From positions 1 through 5,787 of the forward strand of contig JADGRG010000162.1 in the NCBI GenBank assembly GCA_017881145.1: a stretch of 5,787 nt of DNA, written 5' to 3'. The first letter of the stretch is position 1; each line of letters opens with the position of its first letter. The translations under genes were made by a program, and so were the position numbers. Under the pieces are notes generated by a model. That model did not search any database, was not told where the DNA came from, and saw only the letters and a program-made list of their open reading frames with translations. Below, piece after piece: positions 1 through 5,247 of the stretch. Source of the DNA: Sandaracinaceae bacterium. Its GTDB lineage: Bacteria > Myxococcota_A > Polyangia > Polyangiales > JAFGIB01.

Positions 1-281
1 AACCCAGCTCACGAAGCTTCCAGGTCGCACCCGGCGAGCGCCTGCTGGATGTGCTCGACGACCATCCCGAGTTGGGGATGCCTCTCGGCTGCCGGTCCGC
101 CAACTGCGGGACCTGCCGGGTCCGCGTGTTGAGCGGTGCCGAGGCCTTGCTTCCCGCGGACGAGTGGGAGGCATCCATCTTGGACCTACACGCGGCCGGC
201 AGCGACGAGCGGCTCGGCTGTCAGCTTCGCTTCAAGGCGGATGTGTCGGTTCCCGCCGTGACACTGGACCGGATGCCATGA
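1..281 (+). CDS. [2Fe-2S] ferredoxin-domain protein, 5' end cut off by window
   Basis: This is the C-terminal part of a plant-type (chloroplast-type) [2Fe-2S] ferredoxin, a small cytoplasmic electron carrier. The frame is open from base 3 to the TGA at 279-281. Counting from the GTG at 51 as residue 1, the cluster ligands are C14, C19 and C22 (Cys-x4-Cys-x2-Cys within CRSANCGTC) and C57 in RLGCQLRF, 34 residues later, which is the usual family spacing. The preceding residues, FQVAPGERLLDVL, match the beta-strand and helix that come just before the cluster loop. The fold therefore begins upstream of the GTG at 51, and the true start is probably just outside the window. Only some 10-15 residues seem to be missing if this is a stand-alone ferredoxin. 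A C-terminal domain of a larger reductase cannot be excluded. The redox partner is not visible. The gene converges on the TPR gene at 443. Confidence 0.9.
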   Translation, partial: PSSRSFQVAPGERLLDVLDDHPELGMPLGCRSANCGTCRVRVLSGAEALLPADEWEASILDLHAAGSDERLGCQLRFKADVSVPAVTLDRMP

Positions 282-310
282 GGGCCGGCGACTGGCTACG
301 TACGCGATTG

Positions 311-433
311 AAGAGCTGTCGAAAAATCGGCGCAGAGCGAGCGCGCCCGCAGAAAAAACCGCAGGAATACTCTCGTATTTCGAGGATTTTTTCGAGGACG
401 TAAGCCGCTATGAGCCATTTTTCGACAGCTCTT
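311..433. repeat. 123-bp imperfect palindromic element (MITE/REP-like)
   Basis: The ends are perfect 17-bp inverted repeats: AAGAGCTGTCGAAAAAT at 311-327 and its exact reverse complement at 417-433. The interior is also roughly symmetric. An A6 run (353-358) mirrors a T6 run (387-392), and a central hairpin pairs AATAC (366-370) with GTATT (375-379) around a TCTC loop. Each arm carries its own short direct repeat: CCGCAG at 347-352 and 359-364 beside the A run, and CGAGG at 381-385 and 393-397 beside the T run. It has no coding capacity and fills most of the gap between two convergent genes. If the mobile unit is trimmed to 312-432, TGA lies on both sides (309-311 and 433-435), a possible but weak 3-bp target duplication. 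The structure is seen directly. Its identity as a dispersed mobile repeat is inferred. It could also act as a two-way transcription terminator. Confidence 0.75.
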
Positions 434-447
434 GAGCCGCGCTCAAG
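431..447 (-). terminator. short hairpin over the stop codon of the TPR gene, possible terminator
   Basis: CTTGAGC (431-437) and GCTCAAG (441-447) form a perfect 7-bp stem with a 3-base loop. The stem covers the TGA stop (445-443) of the minus-strand TPR gene. No T-tract follows directly on the minus strand; the palindromic element begins at once and shares three bases with the stem. Termination is therefore only a possibility, and might depend on the adjoining 123-bp palindrome. Confidence 0.3.
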
Positions 448-1180
448 CCTTCGGCGGATCGGTGGTGGCCGGCGGGTTGCGCGCCATACGCAGATACATC
501 TGCGCGGCTTTGTTGTCGGGCTCCAGGCGCAGTGCCTCTTCCCAAAGCTCGCTGGCCTTCTGGCGCTGCCCGCTCACCAAGAGCAACACGCCCATCGCCA
601 CCCGCGCCGGGTTGTAGCTCGGCCGCACCCTGATGGCTTCTTCGAGCTCATAGCGCGCGGCAACCAAGTCCCCGAGCTGTCGGTAGACGTTGGCGAGCTT
701 CACACGCAGATCCGCAAAGTGCGGGCAGAGCCGAATCGCGTTGCGATACTCCTGCACCGATTCGTTAGGCATGCCGACATCGAGATACGCCTGGGCTAGC
801 TCGGCGTGGATGTTGGCGATCTTGCCCTTCGCAAAGGAGTCGACCTCCTCGGCGCCACGCACATCACGGCTGATCGCGCCGCGATACACCTGTTGGGCTT
901 TTTCGTATTCGCCGAGATCGTTGTAGGTGACGGCAAGGTTGAGCGCAGCCTCGGTGTAGTGCGGGTTCAGCTCGACGGCGTGGCGAAACTCGTCACGCGC
1001 TTCTTCGAGGTGCCCCTTGTCGTGGTGGATCACGCCCATCATGTTGTGCACGTCTGCAAAACGGTTGCCGTCTTGCCCGATGACCTTCGACAGAAAGTGC
1101 TCGGCCTTGTCGTATTCGCGCTTCTCGTAGTGCTCACGCCCGAGCGCGATCGCCTGCTTGACCTTGTCGTCCAAGTCCAT
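443..1180 (-). CDS. cytoplasmic tetratricopeptide repeat (TPR) protein
   Basis: This 245-residue protein is made almost entirely of TPR units, which form superhelical scaffolds for protein-protein contacts. About six 34-residue repeats can be read: roughly residues 8-41, 42-75, 76-104, 122-155, 156-189 and 190-223. They show the usual motif residues, for example FADVHNMMGVIHHDKGHLEEA and YTEAALNLAVTYNDLGEYEKA. A non-repeat insert (about 105-121, DVRGAEEVDSF) splits the array in two, and the tail is Pro/Thr-rich. No signal peptide or membrane segment is seen, so a cytoplasmic location is likely. The frame is open to 1291, but the ATG at 1180 (MDLDDKVKQAIALG) is chosen because the upstream extension is Arg/Cys-rich and unlike a TPR; the ribosome binding site is weak (GTAGG about 14 bases upstream). 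It lies downstream of the bamD-like gene on the same strand, 192 bases away. The partner is unknown. Confidence 0.85.
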   Translation of the reverse strand: MDLDDKVKQAIALGREHYEKREYDKAEHFLSKVIGQDGNRFADVHNMMGVIHHDKGHLEEARDEFRHAVELNPHYTEAALNLAVTYNDLGEYEKAQQVYRGAISRDVRGAEEVDSFAKGKIANIHAELAQAYLDVGMPNESVQEYRNAIRLCPHFADLRVKLANVYRQLGDLVAARYELEEAIRVRPSYNPARVAMGVLLLVSGQRQKASELWEEALRLEPDNKAAQMYLRMARNPPATTDPPKA

Positions 1181-1241
1181 CCGAAGCGAAAGCCTACCGT
1201 GGGCGCGCCTCGCTGTCAGCCGCTCAAATGACCGAGCTGGC

Positions 1242-1257
1242 TTCTGGATCACCAGAA
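1242..1257. promoter_or_regulatory. 16-bp inverted repeat upstream of the TPR gene, possible operator
   Basis: TTCTGG (1242-1247) and CCAGAA (1252-1257) form a perfect 6-bp dyad around a 4-base centre. It sits about 62 bases upstream of the chosen TPR start, in the 192-base gap after bamD. That position would suit an operator or a short stem-loop. I see no confident -35/-10 pair next to it, and dyads of this size also occur by chance. The rest of the gap (1181-1372) contains no gene I can support. A 5-bp GC stem (GAGCG/CGCTC) lies near 1355, just after the bamD stop. Confidence 0.25.
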
Positions 1258-1372
1258 TGCACAGCGCGCCGCGACACGCGGGTGCCGGCAAGCCCCTGTA
1301 CGGACGCTGCGGATTCAGCGAGCGCTAGCTAGAAACGCATGAAGCGCGAGACACGAGCGAGGCGCTCCCGGC

Positions 1373-2197
1373 TCAGCTTGGGTGAGTTAGCTCGGAGAGG
1401 CGGTCACGCGCGGTGGCCGCACGCTCGCTCTTCGGAAAGCGCGCGGTGAGCTCTTGGAACGCTTCCTTCGCCTCTTTGCGCTGATGAAGGTCGAGGTAGG
1501 CTTCGCCGAGCAAGAAGAGAGCCTCGGGCTCATAGCCGCTGCCGGGGTAGACCGAAACCAGGGTACGCAACCGGCCAATCGCAGCGGCCAAGTGGTCGCC
1601 GCGCAGGTAGAAGCGCGCCACGTAGAGCTCATGGGCCGCCAGCAGCTTCACGGCGCGTTCCGCCATCCGCTTGGCGCGAGCCACCAGGGGATCCTCGGGG
1701 AAATCGAGCAGGAAGCGCCGCAAGAGCTTGAGCGACTCCTGGGTGTAATGTTGCTCGCGCTCGTGGCTGGGCGGTGAGAGCAGCCACTCCGAAGGGATCT
1801 GGTCGAAGTTGCAGAGCGCGACCATGAAGCGCGCGTAGGAAACCTCGACGTGCGAGGGGCGATAGCGCACGAACTGCTCGAAGGCCTGGATGGCCTCGGC
1901 GTACTTGCCGTCGTGATGCATGCAGTCGGCGATGCGCAGCTCGGAGAGCGCGGCAAAGCGCGTATACGGATACTGACGACGCACGTTGCGGAACGCCGGC
2001 TCGGCACGGATGCAATCGTTGTCGTAGAAGTCGTCGAGAGCGGCTGCGTAGGCGCGCCGAGCGTTGTCACCATAGTTGAGACTGGAAGCCGCAGAGCCAC
2101 CGCAACCCAAGAGCGCCGCCGAGAGCAAGACGAGCGCTACAGCTCGCGCGGCGTGGCGCGGGAAGGCGGATCTAGTAGCGAGTGACGTCGACGGCAT
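1373..2197 (-). CDS. bamD: outer-membrane protein assembly lipoprotein, BamD family
   Basis: BamD is the essential lipoprotein of the BAM complex. It sits at the inner face of the outer membrane and works with BamA to fold beta-barrel proteins. This 274-residue protein has a lipoprotein signal: Arg/His near the N-terminus, a hydrophobic stretch VALVLLSAALL, and a lipobox ending LLGC with C32 as the lipidated residue. Position +2 is Gly, so nothing retains it in the inner membrane. TPR-type helices follow, with the BamD hallmarks DDFYDNDCIRAEPAFRNVRRQYP (about 55-77), a long central helix pair after FDQIPSEW (about 131-138), and ELYVARFYLRGDHLAAAIGR (about 190-209). The length is close to that of E. 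coli BamD. C62, C92 and C129 are extra cysteines in a periplasmic protein. The ATG at 2197 is supported by AGGT (2207-2204) six bases upstream. It is divergent from the exported TPR gene at 2405. Confidence 0.9.
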   Translation of the reverse strand: MPSTSLATRSAFPRHAARAVALVLLSAALLGCGGSAASSLNYGDNARRAYAAALDDFYDNDCIRAEPAFRNVRRQYPYTRFAALSELRIADCMHHDGKYAEAIQAFEQFVRYRPSHVEVSYARFMVALCNFDQIPSEWLLSPPSHEREQHYTQESLKLLRRFLLDFPEDPLVARAKRMAERAVKLLAAHELYVARFYLRGDHLAAAIGRLRTLVSVYPGSGYEPEALFLLGEAYLDLHQRKEAKEAFQELTARFPKSERAATARDRLSELTHPS

Positions 2198-2198
2198 A

Positions 2199-2220
2199 TT
2201 CGGACCTGGTTCGGACCTGG
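2199..2220. repeat. perfect tandem 11-bp direct repeat before the bamD start
   Basis: TTCGGACCTGG occurs twice with no spacer, at 2199-2209 and 2210-2220, one base upstream of the bamD ATG (2197). On the bamD strand each unit reads CCAGGTCCGAA, so each carries an AGGT Shine-Dalgarno-like core. Only the proximal copy (2207-2204) has normal spacing to the start, six bases; the distal one is 17 bases away. This may be a slippage duplication in the leader or a paired protein-binding site. Confidence 0.7.
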
Positions 2221-2404
2221 CAGCGCAGCGGATCGGGCCAAGCGCGGGCTACCGTGTACTAGAGGCGTTGCGGGAAATCCACCCGAGCTGGCCCGCCGCG
2301 GTCGCTCCCGGGATGGACTCACCTTGTAACTTGGGGCGATTCGAAGCAATTGGGCGGGTGAGACGCCTGTACCGGGCGGCTCGGGACAAAGGGCTCGGTT
2401 GGCC
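2221..2404. promoter_or_regulatory. divergent intergenic region between bamD and the exported TPR gene
   Basis: These bases separate two genes read in opposite directions, so they must hold the start signals for both unless transcription enters from further away. I found no convincing sigma-70 -35/-10 pair on either strand. The best candidate on the plus strand, TTGTAA near 2325, lacks a good partner. No ORF here has coding character. An AAAGGG (2388-2393) lies 11 bases before the ATG at 2405, and 5 bases before an in-frame TTG at 2399. Confidence 0.4.
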
Positions 2405-3664
2405 ATGAATAGGTCCTTGCTGCAGAGGGTTTTGGCTTCGGCGCTGGTGCTTGGTCTCGGCGCGCAACGCGCATGGGCAGAGCCGTCCGCCGTTCCCAAG
2501 GATGAAGCCGGAGCCAGCGCGCTGACCGCGCAGGCTCGCCAGCTGATCCATGCCGGCGACCTGAAACGAGCCGAGAGCTTGCTGCGGAAAGCCGCCGAGC
2601 TGCGGCATCAGTCGCTCGACTCGCTCTACGAGCTTTCGCGCGTGAAGTTCGCTTCGGGCGACTACAACCGTTCGCGAGCCTCGTGCAAAGCGCTCTCGGA
2701 CAAGGACCCGAACGCAGCCTTGACCAACCTCTGCCTGGGGCGAGCGTTTCTGGTTTTTCGGCGCGCGTCACGAGCGCAGGAATACCTCGACAAAGCGCGA
2801 GCCAGCGACCCGAACCACGTGGAGGTCGTGCTGGCCACGGCCGACATGCTGCGCCTGACCGGCGAGGTCCAAGCCAGCCGTGCCGCCTACGAACAAGCGC
2901 TGAAGCTGGATGCAAACAACGCCGATGCCTACTTCGGCCTCGGCCAGCTCTGCCTGATTGCGCCGGACGAAGCAGGCGCACGCAAAGCCTTTCGCGATGC
3001 ACTGGCACGCGAGCCCGAATGGCCCGACGCGCTCTACGAGCTGGGTCGTTTGCTGGAAGGCGACGAAGCGCTGGCGCTGCTCGACAAAGCCGTGGCCGCG
3101 CGCCCCAAGTGGACACAGGCACGCGTGGCGCTCGGTGAAGCGAGGCTGCATGCAGGGCACTTGCCCGCGGCCGAGGCGCTCTTTCGCGAAGTGCTCAAGA
3201 CCAGTCCCGGCGACGCGCTCGCCCACGCACGCTTGGGGATGGTGCTCGAAGCCAAGCACGACCTTCCGGGCGCCGAGAACGAGCTGAAGCTGGGCCTACG
3301 CGGCGCGCCGAACGACACCCAGGCCACACTCTGCCTGGCACGCGTCTACGCGCAGACCGACCGAGCCGAAGACGCCTTCAGCACGTTTCAAACGGCCGCC
3401 GGCCTGGACCGTCACAGCCCGCGGCCGCTGATCGACGCTGGCGTGGTCGCGATGCAGGCGGGGCGCAACGCGCTGGCGCAAGCGTTTTTCGAGAAGGCGA
3501 TTGAACGCGCACCGAAGTCGGCCGAGGCACAAGCGCGCTACGCCGACGTCCTGCTCGCGCGTGGCGACAAGGCCAAAGCCAAGGAACACTACGGGCTCGC
3601 GCTGGGCGGCGAAGGCACCGTCGATCGCGAAGCCGTCCAACAACATCTCAAAGCCCTGAAGTAG
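2405..3664 (+). CDS. exported protein with about eleven TPR-like repeats
   Basis: This 419-residue protein begins with a Sec signal peptide: MNRSLLQR, a hydrophobic core VLASALVLGLG, and a likely cleavage after AWA at residue 25. No lipobox is seen, so it is probably a soluble periplasmic or secreted protein. The rest is a continuous array of TPR-like helical pairs, about eleven from residue 37 to 402. Well-formed units are at 138-170 (VVLATADMLRLTGEVQASRA), 171-204, 235-268, 270-302, 338-370 and 372-402. The unit at 205-232 is short, about 28 residues. The array contains no enzyme domain, so a scaffold or adaptor role is likely. The ATG at 2405 is preferred, but an in-frame TTG at 2399 has better spacing to AAAGGG and would add two residues. 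It heads the plus-strand cluster; queD starts 4 bases after its TAG. Confidence 0.9.
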   Translation: MNRSLLQRVLASALVLGLGAQRAWAEPSAVPKDEAGASALTAQARQLIHAGDLKRAESLLRKAAELRHQSLDSLYELSRVKFASGDYNRSRASCKALSDKDPNAALTNLCLGRAFLVFRRASRAQEYLDKARASDPNHVEVVLATADMLRLTGEVQASRAAYEQALKLDANNADAYFGLGQLCLIAPDEAGARKAFRDALAREPEWPDALYELGRLLEGDEALALLDKAVAARPKWTQARVALGEARLHAGHLPAAEALFREVLKTSPGDALAHARLGMVLEAKHDLPGAENELKLGLRGAPNDTQATLCLARVYAQTDRAEDAFSTFQTAAGLDRHSPRPLIDAGVVAMQAGRNALAQAFFEKAIERAPKSAEAQARYADVLLARGDKAKAKEHYGLALGGEGTVDREAVQQHLKALK

Positions 3665-3668
3665 GCCC

Positions 3669-4037
3669 GTGCGCACGGAAATCTCGAAAACCTTTCCGCT
3701 GGAATCCGCCCACCGCTTGCCGCACGTCCCCGCAGGACACAAGTGCGCGCGGCTGCACGGGCACAGCTTTCAGGTCACGTTGCACGTGACCGGTCCGATC
3801 GATCCGCAGCTGGGCTGGATCATCGACTTTGCAGAGATCACCCGCGCCTGGCAGCCGATGCACGAGCTGCTCGACCATCGCTGTCTGAACGACGTCCCCG
3901 GTCTCGAAAACCCCACCAGCGAGAACCTCGCGAGCTTCGTGCTCACGCAGGTGAAGCTGGTAGGCGCGAAGCTCAGCGCCGTCACCGTCGCCGAGACCTG
4001 CACGGCGCGCTGCACCATCCATGCCGACGAGCCTTGA
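3669..4037 (+). CDS. queD: 6-carboxy-5,6,7,8-tetrahydropterin synthase QueD
   Basis: QueD converts 7,8-dihydroneopterin triphosphate to 6-carboxy-tetrahydropterin (EC 4.1.2.50), the second step from GTP toward preQ0 and queuosine in tRNA. The 122-residue protein matches the family nearly end to end and is very close to E. coli QueD as I recall it. The zinc ligands are H15 (ESAHRLPHVPAGHKC) and H30 and H32 (RLHGHSF). C26 is the catalytic cysteine, D69-H70 (LLDHRCLND) completes the catalytic site, and the substrate-binding region includes PTSENLA (82-88) and E109 in VAETCTARC. Nothing essential is missing. The start is a GTG, with AGG only three bases upstream and overlapping the stop of the previous gene, so translation may be coupled. 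No queC, queE or queF is in the window. Its 3' end overlaps the next gene by 17 bases if that gene starts at 4021. Confidence 0.97.
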   Translation: MRTEISKTFPLESAHRLPHVPAGHKCARLHGHSFQVTLHVTGPIDPQLGWIIDFAEITRAWQPMHELLDHRCLNDVPGLENPTSENLASFVLTQVKLVGAKLSAVTVAETCTARCTIHADEP

Positions 4038-4791
4038 AAAAGCCCGCGGCGGAAGCCGTGCCGTGGTGATGGGCACGTTCACGCTGGGCATGCTCGCCGG
4101 CGTGACGCTGCACCAGAGTCTGTCGCCAACGCAAACGCAACAGCCGGTCTTCCAGGGCTGGATGAAAGTCTGGGCGGATGGCCTGCTGCGCGTGTTCGGC
4201 GTGGACAGCGCCCTGGCCTCGCCACTTCCACCCGAGTCGAGCGGCGCGCGCCTGGTGGTCTCGAACCACCGCTCGCCGATCGACATCCTCCTGCTCTTGC
4301 GTCATTTCGGTGGAGTCGTTCTCTCGCGCGGTGATGTCGCCAAGTGGCCCGTGCTCGGGCTTGCCGCGCGGCGCGCCGAGACCATCTTCGTCGATCGCCA
4401 AGACACCATGAGCGGCGTGCAAGCGGTGCGTTCGATAAGGCAAAGGCTCTCGCGCGGGCGCACCGTGATCGTGTTTCCCGAGGGCACGACTCATCGCGGA
4501 GACGTCGTGCAGCCCTTCCAAGAAGGAGCCTTCGTCGCCGCCCGCGGCTTGCCTGTCGAGATCGTCCCCGTGGGCATCGCTTACCAGGCCGGCGCCGAGT
4601 TCGTGGACGAGACTTTCATCGAGCACATGACGCGCGTCGCCGGCCGGCCCGTCACGCGCGTCGCCTGTGCGGTGGGCGAACCACGTCCCATGCAAGGCAG
4701 CCGCAAAGCGCTGGCCGCAAGCCTCAGCGCCGAGGTGCAGACGCTGGTGCACGAGGCACGCCAGAGGCTCGACTCCCGGAAGGGAAGTTGA
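4021..4791 (+). CDS. PlsC-family lysophospholipid (1-acylglycerol-3-phosphate) acyltransferase
   Basis: Members of this family transfer an acyl chain to lysophosphatidate or a related lysolipid at the inner membrane, in phospholipid synthesis or remodelling. The 256-residue protein has motif I NHRSPID with the His-x4-Asp pair H83/D88, a second block LSRGDVAKWPVLG (101-113), R126 in IFVDRQD, motif III FPEGTTHRG (152-160), and the motif IV position IVPVGIAY (181-188). One hydrophobic segment near the N-terminus (about 14-30, AVVMGTFTLGMLAGVTL) could anchor it. The ATG at 4021 overlaps queD by 17 bases and has no Shine-Dalgarno. GTGs at 4063 and 4066 and an ATG at 4069 lie 7-13 bases after GGAAG (4051-4055) and are serious alternatives that keep all motifs. 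True PlsC and a specialised lysolipid acyltransferase cannot be told apart here, so no symbol is given. Confidence 0.92.
   Translation: MPTSLEKARGGSRAVVMGTFTLGMLAGVTLHQSLSPTQTQQPVFQGWMKVWADGLLRVFGVDSALASPLPPESSGARLVVSNHRSPIDILLLLRHFGGVVLSRGDVAKWPVLGLAARRAETIFVDRQDTMSGVQAVRSIRQRLSRGRTVIVFPEGTTHRGDVVQPFQEGAFVAARGLPVEIVPVGIAYQAGAEFVDETFIEHMTRVAGRPVTRVACAVGEPRPMQGSRKALAASLSAEVQTLVHEARQRLDSRKGS
4051..4055 (+). promoter_or_regulatory. candidate Shine-Dalgarno for a shorter acyltransferase start
   Basis: GGAAG ends 7 bases before the in-frame GTG at 4063 and 13 before the ATG at 4069. The longer ATG start at 4021 has no purine-rich site. If this is the real ribosome binding site, the protein loses 14-16 residues and queD and the acyltransferase no longer overlap. 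Confidence 0.4.
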
Positions 4792-4825
4792 ATGCAGCAC
4801 CCTGTGCCGCGTACAACGTTGACCT

Positions 4826-4833
4826 AGGAGGTG
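4826..4833 (+). promoter_or_regulatory. strong Shine-Dalgarno for the small exported protein
   Basis: AGGAGGTG lies about 7 bases before the ATG at 4840, which makes that ATG the start rather than the in-frame GTG at 4831 inside the site itself. It is the strongest ribosome binding site in the window. Confidence 0.85.
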
Positions 4834-4839
4834 CGCCCC

Positions 4840-5202
4840 ATGCCCCGAACACTGCGTTTGACCTGGTTGCTTTGCGCCATCGGGCTCGCATACTGGCCCG
4901 CGATCAGCCACGCCGAGCCGCCGCCGTCAGCGGCAACTGGCCCAAAGGTTAAAGCAGGGCCCAGCTGCCAGCTCCAGGAGACGGAAGCCCCGCGCGGCGG
5001 ACGCATCGTCGTCTCGGGCGAGCGCTTCGGGCAAGCCCCTGTGGTGCGGATCGGCGGCAAGGTGGCGCGCATCCTGGAACGCCATACCGACAAGATCTCC
5101 GTCCAAGTCGCCCGCGACTCAGACGGCGGTCTCGTGACCGTGCAAGCCAGCGGCAAAACCGCCGAGTGCGGCTCGCTCACCATCATCGGCAAGGATCGCT
5201 AG
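4840..5202 (+). CDS. small exported protein with IPT/TIG-like domain
   Basis: This 120-residue protein has a Sec signal peptide: MPRTLRL, a hydrophobic core TWLLCAIGLAYWPAI, and likely cleavage after SHA at residue 25. A Pro/Ala linker follows. Residues 43-116 then resemble one IPT/TIG immunoglobulin-like domain: GGRIVVSGERFG (53-64), a VVRIGGKVARIL strand pair (68-79), DKISVQVA (84-91) and GGLVTVQASGK (96-106), matching the usual pattern of a Gly-rich turn, a short strand pair and a closing G-x-V-x-V strand. C43 and C110 flank the domain and could form a disulfide after export. No lipobox or sortase signal is seen. It is the last gene of the plus-strand cluster, 48 bases after the acyltransferase. 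The domain call is by pattern only, with moderate certainty. The role is unknown; such folds usually bind proteins or sugars. Confidence 0.75.
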   Translation: MPRTLRLTWLLCAIGLAYWPAISHAEPPPSAATGPKVKAGPSCQLQETEAPRGGRIVVSGERFGQAPVVRIGGKVARILERHTDKISVQVARDSDGGLVTVQASGKTAECGSLTIIGKDR

Positions 5203-5247
5203 CGGCGACGCGTCCGAGCGGTCGCGGTGTGCCCGGCAGCCTTGCAC

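Noticed and set aside
410..799. 129-codon plus-strand frame starting inside the palindromic element
   Set aside because: It lies opposite the C-terminal half of the TPR gene, has no domain, and its start falls in the repeat.
806..1231. 141-codon plus-strand frame with a Val/Leu-rich, membrane-like translation
   Set aside because: It is the antisense of TPR repeats, whose Asp/Glu/Ala/Leu codons read backward as Val, Leu and Phe. The TPR protein is the real gene.
1181..1291. N-terminal extension of the TPR gene up to 1291
   Set aside because: The extra 37 residues (MPAPACRGALCILV onward) are basic and Cys-containing, do not look like TPR or a proper signal peptide, and precede a good family-like start at 1180.
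2319..3122. 267-codon open frame on the minus strand opposite the exported TPR gene
   Set aside because: Its translation is Arg/Ala/Pro-rich and low in hydrophobic pattern, and it overlaps a gene with a signal peptide and regular TPR periodicity.
3648..4286. 212-codon open frame on the minus strand over queD
   Set aside because: queD on the plus strand is unmistakable, and this frame has no family resemblance.
3982..4911. 309-codon open frame on the minus strand opposite the acyltransferase
   Set aside because: It is rich in His, Arg, Gly and Ala with no recognisable domain, and lies opposite a gene with clear catalytic motifs. Long antisense frames are expected in high-GC DNA.
5203..5247. 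Possible terminator between the IPT/TIG gene and the DUF4389 gene
   Set aside because: Only a 5-bp GCGAC/GTCGC dyad with an 11-base loop is present and no T-run follows on either strand.
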